16,118 nucleotides of DNA from the NCBI GenBank assembly GCA_947178195.1, contig CAMWXM010000034.1, positions 1 through 16,118 of the forward strand. Reading direction: 5' to 3'. Under the pieces are notes generated by a model. That model had not been told where the DNA came from and searched no databases. It worked only from the letters and a program-made list of their open reading frames with translations. Source of the stretch: an uncultured Ruminococcus sp. GTDB lineage: Bacteria; Bacillota; Clostridia; Oscillospirales; Ruminococcaceae. This document shows positions 1 to 8,140 of this stretch, piece by piece (within the stretch, counting starts at the first letter, position 1; each line of letters begins with the position of its first letter). The position numbers were made by a program, and so were the translations under genes.

Positions 1-408
1 AAATTGGAAAATCATTTTTTGTTTTGCGCTAAGACCCAGATTCTGTTTTTTTACTGCCTTTATATAATCGTCAAGAAAGCCTATCCCTGCAAAAAGCAGC
101 GCAAATATCATACAAGCCGCCAGTCTTAAAATGTTTTCAGAAACGATCCCGCCGTCCTGAGCCAGAGGGTCAAGAGCATTATAACGATAAACGGCATATC
201 CTCCTGCCGCAGCGATAATACTGCTTATTATAAACATAAATCCGCCCATTATCGGCGTACCCTGTTTGGACTTGTGCCATTTAGGCCCTTCCTCTAAGAT
301 TGTCTGTCCAAAATGTATTTTTTTAAGAAAAGGTATAAGTACAACTCCGATAACCGCCGCCATCGCAAAGGACGCTAACGCTACTCCTATTATAATCCAA
401 TTTGACAT
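1..408 (-). CDS. mraY: Phospho-N-acetylmuramoyl-pentapeptide-transferase, N-terminal part (cut by window edge)
   Basis: MraY is the integral membrane enzyme that moves phospho-MurNAc-pentapeptide from UDP to undecaprenyl phosphate, forming lipid I. The first 136 codons are visible and the reading frame is open to the left edge. A first membrane helix lies at about residues 4-28. The motif EGPKWHKSKQGTPIMGG follows at about 40-56, and GFLDDYIKAVKKQNLGLSAK at 110-129 carries the conserved Asp-Asp pair (D113, D114). The start ATG is preceded by GGAGG at 417-421 with good spacing. It begins 18 bases after the murF stop and is surely co-transcribed with it as part of the dcw cluster. Identification rests on these family motifs. 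Most of the C-terminal part is outside the window. Confidence 0.96.
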   Translation of the reverse strand, partial: MSNWIIIGVALASFAMAAVIGVVLIPFLKKIHFGQTILEEGPKWHKSKQGTPIMGGFMFIISSIIAAAGGYAVYRYNALDPLAQDGGIVSENILRLAACMIFALLFAGIGFLDDYIKAVKKQNLGLSAKQKMIFQF

Positions 409-426
409 ATGTTAATCCTCCGACTA

Positions 427-1797
427 TCAAAACAATTTATTTATTATTTCCTCAAGCTTCATTCCTCTGCTTGCTTTAAAGAGAATAGTATCCTCCGATT
501 TAATATATTGCTTTATTTTTTCTGTTATTTCTTCTTTGTTTTCGCTTGAAAAGACATTTATTCCGCTTTTTTGCGCCTGATCTGCAATAAATGCCGCTTC
601 CCTGCCATAACAAAAAAGCATATCCGGACAGTATTGCGAAACGTAATCCCCCACCAATCTGTGAAGCGTCTCGGAAGCCTCTCCAAGCTCTAACATATCT
701 CCCAGTACAGCAATTTTTCTGCCTTTGCATTCCATTCCCGAAAGCACATTAAGAGCTGCCTTCATAGAATCGGGGCTTGCGTTATAACAGTCTATAATAA
801 CAGTATTATCGCCTTTTCTTACAATATTCTGTCGCATTCCGTCCGGCTTGTATTTTTTAAGAGCCGAGAATATTTCCTCTGATTTAAGACCGTTTAACAT
901 TCCCACAGCAAAGGCTGCCGCTGCATTCATTACATTGTGTATACCTACACATGGTATCTCGATCTTTATAGAATAACAAATACATTTTTCCTCTGATAAA
1001 AGATCGAACCATATAAGATCAAAGGAAGTCGAGCCATCCTTCTCACTTATATTTATCGCCCTGAAATCGCAGTCCTCATTTTCGACGCCGTAAAGGTAAA
1101 CAGGTCTGTCAAGAGATTTTTTCAAGGGAGCAAGATGAGGATCATCGCCGTTTATAATAAGGGGCGCATTTTTATCCATACCGTTTAAAATCTCCAGTTT
1201 AGCCTTTAAAATGCCCTCCTGAGTACCCAGATTTTCAATATGGGAAAATCCGATATTGGTAATGATCGCCATTGTTGGATCGGCTGTTTTAGAAAGTCTG
1301 TCGATTTCTCCGAAATGGTTCATACCCATTTCTATAACCGCCGCTTCATGCTCCGAAGTAAGATTAAACAGCGTTTTGGGAAGTCCAATTTCATTATTTA
1401 AATTCCCTTGAGTTTTTAAAGTATTATACTTTTCCGAAAGTACCAGAGCTATCATTTCCTTAGTCGTGGTCTTGCCTACGCTGCCCGTAACACCTACAAG
1501 TATAGGTGAAAACTTTCTTCTGTAATATGCGGCAATTTTCAAAAGCGCACCCCTTGTGCTGTCCGTCACAACGCAGGGAGCTTCCCCTACCTGATATTCG
1601 GACACCGCCGCTGACGCTCCGGCTTCTATAGCTTTTTCAATAAATGTATGACCATTAAATTTTTCACCCTTTATGGCAATAAATAAACAGCCCTCCGGAA
1701 GGTTTCTGGTATCAGTTGAGATTTCGGTTATTTCGCATTCTACGGGACATTCTGTTTCAAGACACTTTGCAATTTCAGATAAATATATTTTTTCCAT
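427..1797 (-). CDS. murF: UDP-N-acetylmuramoyl-tripeptide--D-alanyl-D-alanine ligase
   Basis: MurF is the cytoplasmic ATP-dependent ligase that adds D-Ala-D-Ala to UDP-MurNAc-tripeptide, the last soluble step of peptidoglycan precursor synthesis. The 456-residue product has the three-domain Mur ligase layout. An N-terminal substrate-binding domain contains STDTRNLPEGCLFIAIKGE (27-45), the ATP P-loop is GVTGSVGKTTTKEM (102-115), and the central domain contains EMGMNHFGEI (156-165). The GSVGKTTTKEM form is typical of MurF, whereas MurE usually has GTNGKTT. The start is 8 bases after the murE stop. I see no strong ribosome binding site, so translation is probably coupled to murE. mraY follows 18 bases later. 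Confidence 0.97.
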   Translation of the reverse strand: MEKIYLSEIAKCLETECPVECEITEISTDTRNLPEGCLFIAIKGEKFNGHTFIEKAIEAGASAAVSEYQVGEAPCVVTDSTRGALLKIAAYYRRKFSPILVGVTGSVGKTTTKEMIALVLSEKYNTLKTQGNLNNEIGLPKTLFNLTSEHEAAVIEMGMNHFGEIDRLSKTADPTMAIITNIGFSHIENLGTQEGILKAKLEILNGMDKNAPLIINGDDPHLAPLKKSLDRPVYLYGVENEDCDFRAINISEKDGSTSFDLIWFDLLSEEKCICYSIKIEIPCVGIHNVMNAAAAFAVGMLNGLKSEEIFSALKKYKPDGMRQNIVRKGDNTVIIDCYNASPDSMKAALNVLSGMECKGRKIAVLGDMLELGEASETLHRLVGDYVSQYCPDMLFCYGREAAFIADQAQKSGINVFSSENKEEITEKIKQYIKSEDTILFKASRGMKLEEIINKLF

Positions 1798-1805
1798 AAT
1801 CGTAT

Positions 1806-3239
1806 TTATATCAGCTTCAGACCTTCTGAAACTATCTCTCTTTCGTCAAAATGTATATGTTCGTTACCGGGAAGAACCTGATAATCCTCATGACCCTTGC
1901 CGGCTAAAACGATAATATCGCCTTTTTGTGCAATTTTAAGTGAATGATGAATAGCCTTGCATCTGTCCACCACTACATCAAAAGGAATCTCACTTCCCTC
2001 CAGACCGCCTAAAATATCATCAATTATTGCTTCGGGTATTTCATCTCTCGGGTTATCCGATGTGATGACAAGTCTGTCGGCATATTTTGCTGCCGCCTGA
2101 GCCATCAATGGACGCTTTTTAGCGTCCCTGTTCCCACCGCAGCCGAACAGACATATAAGACGATTTTTCGTATATTCCTTAACGCTTTTAAGCACATTTT
2201 CAATAGCGTCGGGAGTATGCGCATAATCGCATATAACGGTAAAATCCCTGTTGGTAGGAATAATCTCGCATCTGCCCTTCACACCGTTATATTTCGAAAT
2301 TGGAGCAAGTATTTTTTCTATGGGTACTCCCGTTTCAGATACGGCAGCTATAACTGCGGTAACATTTGAAACGTTGAACATTCCCGGCATTCTCATAGAA
2401 ACGCTATAAGATTTTTCACCACAGCAATACTGGAAGCTTGTTCCGCCAGAGCTTATCTGGGCTTCATCAAATCGGCAATCCGCTTCCCGTTCATTTCCAT
2501 AGCTTTTTTTATTGCAGGATATTTCGCCGAACAGTCTTTTTCCGTATTCGTCGTCTGTATTTATTATTGCCATATCGCAGACGTCAAACATCATTTTCTT
2601 TGCCTGATAATAATTTTCCATTGTTTTATGATAATCGAGGTGATCCTGAGTAAGGTTAGTAAACACTCCTATATCAAAATGTGTAGGACCTATTCTGTAC
2701 TGAGCCAGACCAAAGGAGGAAACCTCCATTATAACATATTTACAACCCGCTTTATACATTTTATCCAGAAGCCGCATATAGTCAAACGCCATAGGAGTAG
2801 TATTTTCCGTATGGATTATCTCATCGCCGATCTCATTCTGAATCGTTCCGATAAGTCCGGTTTTTATGCCGTTTTTCATAAGGATATGCTTTATTACATT
2901 GGTTATGGTAGTTTTTCCGTTTGTTCCGGTAACGCCGATAAATTTCATTTTTCTTTCGGGGTGGTCAAACCATGCTGCACATATTTCTCCGTAATATTTT
3001 CTCGAATTTTCAACTATAAACTGCTTATCGCCAAGTCCCAGATCTCTTTCCGTAACTACCAGCGCAGCACCCTTTTCGAGCATTTCAGCCGCAGCCGTGT
3101 GTCCGTCAAAGCTTCCGCCCTTAACGCAGACAAAAATACAGTCCTTTTCCACCTTTTTAGTATTATCCGTTACCGAGCTTATTTCCATATCATTAAGCTT
3201 CAGCTCCTGATTATTTTCAATTAATTGATAAAGCTTCAT
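1806..3239 (-). CDS. murE: UDP-N-acetylmuramoyl-L-alanyl-D-glutamate--2,6-diaminopimelate ligase
   Basis: MurE adds the third residue of the peptidoglycan stem peptide in the cytoplasm using ATP. The 477-residue protein has a P-loop GVTGTNGKTT at 102-111. TTPMAFDYM lies at 147-155, TQDHLDYH at 197-204, and a lysine in the YQAKKMMF segment (211-218) is the likely carbamylated residue. DNPRDE at 395-400 is the specificity motif. DNPR marks meso-diaminopimelate-adding enzymes, so the wall is probably of the DAP type. The ATG is preceded by GGGAG. One oddity is MEVSSFGL at 171-178: many relatives have His where this protein has F176. The gene lies between ftsI and murF in the dcw cluster. Confidence 0.96.
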   Translation of the reverse strand: MKLYQLIENNQELKLNDMEISSVTDNTKKVEKDCIFVCVKGGSFDGHTAAAEMLEKGAALVVTERDLGLGDKQFIVENSRKYYGEICAAWFDHPERKMKFIGVTGTNGKTTITNVIKHILMKNGIKTGLIGTIQNEIGDEIIHTENTTPMAFDYMRLLDKMYKAGCKYVIMEVSSFGLAQYRIGPTHFDIGVFTNLTQDHLDYHKTMENYYQAKKMMFDVCDMAIINTDDEYGKRLFGEISCNKKSYGNEREADCRFDEAQISSGGTSFQYCCGEKSYSVSMRMPGMFNVSNVTAVIAAVSETGVPIEKILAPISKYNGVKGRCEIIPTNRDFTVICDYAHTPDAIENVLKSVKEYTKNRLICLFGCGGNRDAKKRPLMAQAAAKYADRLVITSDNPRDEIPEAIIDDILGGLEGSEIPFDVVVDRCKAIHHSLKIAQKGDIIVLAGKGHEDYQVLPGNEHIHFDEREIVSEGLKLI

Positions 3240-3289
3240 AATTTTTATCTCCCTTTTATCCTGCGCCTGAATTTTTCAGAAGTTTCATA

Positions 3290-5671
3290 TCAGCCCGACT
3301 GATCGTTTACTCCGAATGTCAGCTTTATGACCGTTCCCTTAGGAACTCTCGTACCGATTATTTCCGACTGTGTCAGAACAACTGCGGTGTCGGTATCGGT
3401 AGAAGCGCCGTCGGCAACTAAATTAAGTCCCATACTCGTAAGAATATAATTTGCGCCTTCCACTGTGTATCCTGTCATATCCGGCACTTCCACATACTCG
3501 ACGTCAGTCTCCTTACTTGTATAAAGTATCACAATACCGCCAGGAGCAACAGTCGTTCCCGTAATAGGCATCTGCTCCACAACATTGTTGCCATCTCCCA
3601 CGACCTCGCAGGTAAGACCCTTCTGTTCAATTTCTTTTTTTGCCTCTTCAACGCTCAGATCCTCAACAAGGGGAACTGTAACGTCAAGATTTTGCGCTTC
3701 CTCAGCGGTATATTCAGGATAATATCCCAGATAAGGCAGCACTTCCTCCATTACCTTACGGCAGCATGGAACGGCTATCTGACTTCCGTAATATTCTCCC
3801 GACATAGGTTCGTCTGCCATAATAAGCAGAATTATTTCCGGGTCATTTGCAGGTGCAAAGCAGCAGTAAGATGCCACATATCTCATTGGTTCTTCATCTG
3901 TGCCTTCATATTGGTCAAGTTTTTCAGAAGTACCGCTCTTGCCGCCTACATGATAACCTTTTATGTAAGCACCGTTTTTATCTGAGACAGTTTCCAGAGT
4001 TTCACACATAATTTTAGAAGTATCTTTTGAAATGACCTGTCTTTTTACCTTTTTTTCATTTGTAAGCGCAACATTGCCGTCCTTATCCACAATCTTACTT
4101 ACAATATAAGGTGTAAGCAACTCTCCGCCATTTATTACCGCTGCATAAGCTGTTATCATTTCAAGAGCCGTGACCTTATTCGTCTGACCGAAAGAGCATG
4201 AAGCCAGTTCCACTGCTCCCATTCTGTCCAGAGACATGTAATAGCTTGTCGCTTCGGCAGGTAAATCTATACCCGTCGGTTCCGTAAGTCCGAAGGATTT
4301 AAAATAACCAAAAAAGCTTTCTGGTCCAAGCTTTTCTCCTATTTTCATAAACGCTGGATTGCATGAATGGGTAATAGCCTCTTCGAAGCTCTGATCTCCG
4401 TGACCGTCGGTTTTCCAGCAATGAATAGGCGGAACTCCCTCGATTACGACCACCTCGCCATTACAGTTAAATCTGTCGTTTACGGTTATGGCTTTTTCTT
4501 CCAGTGCGGCAGAGCTTGTTATTACTTTAAATACCGAACCTGGAATATAAAGCTCTGTAACCGCCTTATTTTTCCATTGCTTTTCTCTTGCAGCCATATA
4601 TGCGTCATCATACTGCTCGTCACTCAGGGTCTTTACTATCTGAGCAGCCTGATCCTCTGTGATAAAAGTATTCTTGTCAACATCTTTAAGCATTTCCATA
4701 TCCTGAGCCATCTGAGCGATTTTCTGATCGGAAACATCGCTTGGATTGTTCAGATCAAACCCCGGCGCTGTTGCCATAGCAAGTATAGCCCCTGTTTTTG
4801 CGTTCATTATAATGCCGCATGCTCTGTCCTCGATCTGAAACTGGCTTACCGTTTCTTCAAGATTTTTTTCAAGAGAATACTGCAAAGTCCTGTCTATTGT
4901 AAGATAAACTGAATTACCGTCCTGAGCCTCATATGTTTTTGCATATCTGTAAGGCATTTCGTTGCCGTAGGCGTCCTTTGCCGAAATAACCTTTCCATCC
5001 GTACCAGCAAGATATTCGTCATACTGATACTCTATTCCATACTGCCCGTCACCGTCGCCGTTGGTAAATCCGATGACCGACGCTGCCAGTTCGTCCTGAG
5101 GGTAATATCTTTTTGTATCCTGTTCTATCTGTATCGAATTCATGTCCTTTTCGTCCATAAATGCGATTATCTTATCCGCAACAGATTTATCCACCTTGGT
5201 TTTAAGTCTTTCATACTGAGTGTTCTCCTGCATAGCGGCAGTAATTTTCTCATTGGATATTCCAAGCTCTCTTGCAAGAAAGGAAATAACCTCGTTTTTA
5301 ACCTTTTCAGCCTCTGCCGAAGTTTCGCCCTTTTTAGTGCCCCCTATTTTTTCAAGCTCGCTCCTGAACAGATCTGGATCCATATAAACCTTGTACACTG
5401 TTGCGCTCTGTGCTAAAATAACGCCATTGGTATCGTATATAGAACCTCTGTTGGCAGAGATCGTGATTTCACCAAACTGATATTCGTTGGCTTTATTCTG
5501 ATAAAAGCTGTTATCTATGACCGAAAGCTTAAACAGCTGTAATATAAGAGCTATCGCCACAATTATCATAATAATAAATACTACTCTGTTTGTACGGCTT
5601 TTCATCATAACAGTCGGTTTATCCTCCAGCTGTGCATGCTGGGTTTTGTGCATATTGTTTTTTTCCGCCAT
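3290..5671 (-). CDS. ftsI: Class B penicillin-binding protein (septal transpeptidase) with two PASTA domains
   Basis: This is a D,D-transpeptidase that cross-links peptidoglycan at the septum, a partner of FtsW and the FtsL/DivIC complex. The 793-residue protein has a short basic cytoplasmic N-terminus and one membrane anchor at about 29-50. The dimerisation domain contains RGSIYDTNGVILA (75-87). In the transpeptidase domain the three active-site motifs are SVFK with nucleophile S379, SCN at 436-438 and KSGT at 578-581. Two C-terminal PASTA domains lie at about 664-720 and 724-787. Two PASTA domains fit PBP2B/PBP2x types better than SpoVD, which usually has one, but a sporulation role cannot be excluded. 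AGGAGG at 5678-5683 is a strong ribosome binding site. Oddly, an intrinsic terminator sits only a few bases upstream of it. Confidence 0.95.
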   Translation of the reverse strand: MAEKNNMHKTQHAQLEDKPTVMMKSRTNRVVFIIMIIVAIALILQLFKLSVIDNSFYQNKANEYQFGEITISANRGSIYDTNGVILAQSATVYKVYMDPDLFRSELEKIGGTKKGETSAEAEKVKNEVISFLARELGISNEKITAAMQENTQYERLKTKVDKSVADKIIAFMDEKDMNSIQIEQDTKRYYPQDELAASVIGFTNGDGDGQYGIEYQYDEYLAGTDGKVISAKDAYGNEMPYRYAKTYEAQDGNSVYLTIDRTLQYSLEKNLEETVSQFQIEDRACGIIMNAKTGAILAMATAPGFDLNNPSDVSDQKIAQMAQDMEMLKDVDKNTFITEDQAAQIVKTLSDEQYDDAYMAAREKQWKNKAVTELYIPGSVFKVITSSAALEEKAITVNDRFNCNGEVVVIEGVPPIHCWKTDGHGDQSFEEAITHSCNPAFMKIGEKLGPESFFGYFKSFGLTEPTGIDLPAEATSYYMSLDRMGAVELASCSFGQTNKVTALEMITAYAAVINGGELLTPYIVSKIVDKDGNVALTNEKKVKRQVISKDTSKIMCETLETVSDKNGAYIKGYHVGGKSGTSEKLDQYEGTDEEPMRYVASYCCFAPANDPEIILLIMADEPMSGEYYGSQIAVPCCRKVMEEVLPYLGYYPEYTAEEAQNLDVTVPLVEDLSVEEAKKEIEQKGLTCEVVGDGNNVVEQMPITGTTVAPGGIVILYTSKETDVEYVEVPDMTGYTVEGANYILTSMGLNLVADGASTDTDTAVVLTQSEIIGTRVPKGTVIKLTFGVNDQSG

Positions 5672-5691
5672 GACTTACCTCCTATCTGAAA

Positions 5692-5724
5692 TAAAAAAGC
5701 AGGGATAATTTTATTTTTCCCTGC
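5692..5724 (-). terminator. Intrinsic terminator or attenuator just before ftsI
   Basis: On the minus strand GCAGGGA pairs perfectly with TCCCTGC (5699-5705 with 5718-5724, 12-base loop), followed at once by TTTTTTATTT. No T-run follows it on the plus strand, so it acts for minus-strand transcription only. It ends about 8 bases before the ftsI ribosome binding site. Any transcript reaching ftsI must read through it, or start inside it. Confidence 0.75.
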
Positions 5725-5813
5725 CATGGCTAATGAGCATTTCATTTTTAAAATCTAAAATCAATTTAAAGCTTAAAAATAAAATTCATTTAAAGTATGC
5801 TATCATAAAATTT

Positions 5814-5842
5814 AATATAAGGAGCTTTTCGCATAAATCCAA
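5814..5842 (-). promoter_or_regulatory. Possible promoter in the ftsL-ftsI gap
   Basis: On the minus strand TTGGAT (5837-5842) and TATATT (5814-5819) are separated by 17 bases. A transcript would start near 5807 and meet the hairpin at 5699-5724 before ftsI. The region is very AT-rich, so chance matches are likely. Confidence 0.35.
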
Positions 5843-5937
5843 TAATAAAATTAATGGAAAATACGTGTGTTATATTTTATGCGCACACACTCTGATGCTT
5901 TTCTCCGCCGTTTATACGGCGTTTCAGAAATTACCAT

Positions 5938-6035
5938 TGTACAGGTTCAAAGTGACGGTTACTTGAGGCAATGCCGCACAATCTTTATGCGGCATTGCCC
6001 TAAAGTAACCGCACTTTTTCCCCCTATTTCGTACA
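5938..6035. repeat. Long near-perfect palindrome in the ftsL-ftsI gap, possible dispersed repeat
   Basis: A 12-base perfect stem GGCAATGCCGCA / TGCGGCATTGCC (5967-5978 with 5988-5999, 9-base loop) is extended outward. After a short internal loop, CGGTTACTT (5956-5964) pairs with AAGTAACCG (6003-6011), and after one bulged base AAAGTG (5949-5954) pairs with CACTTT (6012-6017). Outermost GTAC sequences near 5938-5942 and 6030-6035 may also pair. The arms are far more GC-rich than the surrounding AT-rich gap, which suggests inserted repeat DNA. A second small hairpin, CGCCGT-TTAT-ACGGCG, lies at 5906-5921. The 5672-6101 gap otherwise holds only the candidate promoter and terminator listed separately, and I see no convincing gene in it. 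Confidence 0.7.
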
Positions 6036-6101
6036 CTCGTTTTTGTTTCCTTTTTATCTTGACGAATTTATTTTTTTCTCGTCTATAGTTAATCATATGC
6101 C

Positions 6102-6665
6102 CTATCCGAAAATATATTCCATCAAACCTTCAAATTTATTTTTTATCTTTGTATAAAAGTCTGATTCTTCTTCGGGGATCTCAATTATATCGTCAGTCTG
6201 GGTCTTGACATATTTTATCTGTGAGCTATCCAGCTTCTGGAGACCAAGAACCTTTGTTGCATATTCTTCGATATTTTTCAGAGTCATTTTGCTTTCAAGC
6301 TCGGATTTAAGCCTTACATTTTCACTCTGTGCATTTTCAAGAATATTATTTTTTTCAGAAATCTGACGATACATTCTGTTTGTTTCTACATTTCCATACA
6401 GAACTGTAGAAATCATAGCTAATACCAGCAGCGCCACAAAGAATACCTTAATCGCTGAACCCTTTTTTTCAGGCGATTTTTTCATATTAATATCAGACGC
6501 TCGTCTCGCTTCAGGCGTTTCCACAGGAATTTCTTCTCTATCGATTGCTCTTGCAGTATTAGTATAATTGTAGTAGTTGTTAGGATTGTCTTGATTACTC
6601 TGATTGTTCGGATTATGGGGATTATTTTGTAAAATATAGTCGTATGATGAATTATTCTCTGCCAT
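6102..6665 (-). CDS. FtsL/DivIC-like septum formation protein
   Basis: This 187-residue single-pass membrane protein occupies the ftsL position between rsmH and ftsI. Its N-terminal cytoplasmic part is long and rich in Asn (about 14-36), followed by a basic stretch MKKSPEKKG (61-69). One membrane helix lies at about 71-93. A predicted extracytoplasmic coiled coil covers about 94-128, followed by the segment EEYATKVLGLQKLDSSQI, which has the character of the FtsL/DivIC C-terminal region. Proteins of this type recruit and stabilise the septal transpeptidase and FtsW. Sequence identity in this family is low, so position and topology carry the call. The ATG is 10 bases past the rsmH stop. The nearest good ribosome binding site (AGGAGA) is about 14 bases away, which is longer than usual. 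Confidence 0.85.
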   Translation of the reverse strand: MAENNSSYDYILQNNPHNPNNQSNQDNPNNYYNYTNTARAIDREEIPVETPEARRASDINMKKSPEKKGSAIKVFFVALLVLAMISTVLYGNVETNRMYRQISEKNNILENAQSENVRLKSELESKMTLKNIEEYATKVLGLQKLDSSQIKYVKTQTDDIIEIPEEESDFYTKIKNKFEGLMEYIFG

Positions 6666-6675
6666 AACAAAGCGC

Positions 6676-7599
6676 CTATCTCCTTTCTATGATTCTAAGC
6701 TTTGCGCTCCTGCTTCGGTTGTTATGCTCAAGCTCGCCTTCCGATGCGATTATCGGCTTTTTATTCACAAGCCTTCCCAACGCTTCTCTTCCACAGACGC
6801 ACTGCGGAAAATCCGGCGGACATATACAACCCTTACACAGACTTGCAAAATGTTGTTTCACAATTCTGTCCTCCAGAGAGTGAAAAGTTATAACAGCCAG
6901 TCTGCCCTCAGGCTTCAAGCTATTAAATGCGGCGTCCAGACCGCAGGATAAATGGTCAAATTCACCATTGACAGCAATTCTTATAGCCTGAAAGGTTTTC
7001 TTACAAGGATTTTTTTCTCTCCTTACTGCTGCCGGAACACTGTTTTTAACAATTTCCGCAAATTCAAGTGTTGTTTTAACAGGCTTTTTTGCTCTTTCAT
7101 GAACTATATTTTTCGCAATCCTTCGTGAAAATTTTTCTTCACCGAATTCAAAAATGATTTTGGCCAACTGTTCTTCAGACCAACCGTTTACAATATCATA
7201 AGCGCTTGCGCCTTCCTGACTCATTCTCATATCCAATGGCGCATCATAATGATACGAAAACCCTCTTTCCGGCGTATCCAGCTGGTGAGACGACACCCCC
7301 AGATCCATCAAGATTCCGTCAGCTCCGTCAACGCCAATAGATGCAAGAACCCTATCAATATCAGAATAATTGCTTTTGATTATCCTCGCATTATATCCGG
7401 CAAGCCTTTCAGACGCCGCTTTTACTGCGTCGGGGTCTCTGTCAAGACCTATCAGCAGTCCGCCCGAACCAAGACGTTTTGCGATCTCAGTCGCATGACC
7501 TGCCCCGCCTACAGTACAATCAACGTAAATGCCGTTAGGCTTTATATCAAGTCCCTCTATGCTTTCCTCCAGCAATACCGGCAGATGAGAAAATTCCAT
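6676..7599 (-). CDS. rsmH: 16S rRNA (cytosine(1402)-N(4))-methyltransferase
   Basis: RsmH (MraW) methylates N4 of C1402 in 16S rRNA using S-adenosylmethionine. The 307-residue protein begins HLPVLLEESIEGL and carries the cofactor-binding segment VDCTVGGAGH at 26-35, then GLDRDPDA at 51-58. GILMDLGVSSHQLDTPERGF and, near the C-terminus, TFHSLEDRIVKQHF are further family signatures. A cysteine-containing stretch CKGCICPPDFPQCVCG follows. The start ATG has AAGGAGC at the right distance, and that ribosome binding site overlaps the mraZ stop codon, so the two genes are translationally linked. It is the second gene of the dcw cluster. Confidence 0.97.
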   Translation of the reverse strand: MEFSHLPVLLEESIEGLDIKPNGIYVDCTVGGAGHATEIAKRLGSGGLLIGLDRDPDAVKAASERLAGYNARIIKSNYSDIDRVLASIGVDGADGILMDLGVSSHQLDTPERGFSYHYDAPLDMRMSQEGASAYDIVNGWSEEQLAKIIFEFGEEKFSRRIAKNIVHERAKKPVKTTLEFAEIVKNSVPAAVRREKNPCKKTFQAIRIAVNGEFDHLSCGLDAAFNSLKPEGRLAVITFHSLEDRIVKQHFASLCKGCICPPDFPQCVCGREALGRLVNKKPIIASEGELEHNNRSRSAKLRIIERR

Positions 7600-7608
7600 A
7601 ACTGCTCC

Positions 7609-8046
7609 TTAAATTCCCAATTGCTGCATAGCCTCGAGCATAGCAGCCATATCCATATTATTTTGCTGAGCATCCCACTTTTCCTTATCCCAGATTTCCG
7701 CCTTATCATCAAGACCGATAACAACAACATCCTTTGTAAGTCCGGCAAACTCTCTCAGGTCGGCAGGTATCAGAACACGTCCCTGTTTATCCGGAATAAG
7801 CTCTCCTGCCCCGGAAAACAGCCATCTTTTAATATCAAGACCGCCCATTGAATCTGGCAGCCCTGCGACCTTAGCAGCAAGCTTTTCCCATTCTGATTTT
7901 GAATAAATGGTCAGACACTTCTGGTTTATGCTTTTTGTAACATAAAATTCTCCGCCCAATAAGTCTCTGAGTTTTGTCGGAAAGCTCATTCTGCCTTTAA
8001 CGTCAATGTTATGATGATATGTCCCCATTAAAGCGGTCAAAGCCAT
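7609..8046 (-). CDS. mraZ: Transcriptional regulator MraZ
   Basis: MraZ is an AbrB-fold DNA-binding protein that binds repeats upstream of its own operon, where it represses the dcw cluster in well-studied species. Both half-domains are visible: HHNIDVKGRMSFP (about 11-23) and PDKQGRVLIPADLREFAGL (about 85-103), with the paired D-x-x-G-R signatures. I chose the ATG at 8046 (145 residues) because AGGTGG lies about 8 bases upstream. A GTG at 8058 would overlap that ribosome binding site, and the ATG at 8028, which gives the shorter N-terminus common in the family, has none. It is the first gene after the cluster promoter, and candidate operator repeats lie in its leader. Confidence 0.94.
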   Translation of the reverse strand: MALTALMGTYHHNIDVKGRMSFPTKLRDLLGGEFYVTKSINQKCLTIYSKSEWEKLAAKVAGLPDSMGGLDIKRWLFSGAGELIPDKQGRVLIPADLREFAGLTKDVVVIGLDDKAEIWDKEKWDAQQNNMDMAAMLEAMQQLGI

Positions 8047-8113
8047 TCCCGACACCACCTTTCAGACTTTTAAGGTATTATTTACCATTATTTTGGATTA
8101 TTTACATTATATT

Positions 8114-8128
8114 ACCACATTTCACCAC
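8114..8128 (-). promoter_or_regulatory. Candidate MraZ operator: two GTGGT boxes at 10-base pitch
   Basis: On the minus strand GTGGT occurs at 8124-8128 and again at 8114-8118, exactly one helical turn apart, just downstream of the predicted transcription start. A degenerate GT-containing copy may flank each side. Known MraZ sites are short G-rich direct repeats spaced about 10 bases apart upstream of mraZ. Assignment to MraZ is inference from spacing and position. Confidence 0.5.
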
Positions 8129-8140
8129 TGTGTACATACT

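Noticed and set aside
5949..6019. Plus-strand intrinsic terminator, since five T follow the palindrome.
   Set aside because: No plus-strand gene ends here, and the symmetric, extended arms fit a repeat element better.
5867..6088. Plus-strand 73-codon reading frame in the ftsL-ftsI gap.
   Set aside because: Most of it is the translated palindrome; there is no ribosome binding site or promoter, and no family resemblance.
8047..8058. GTG start at 8058 for mraZ.
   Set aside because: The GTG lies within the AGGTGG sequence that serves as ribosome binding site for the ATG at 8046.
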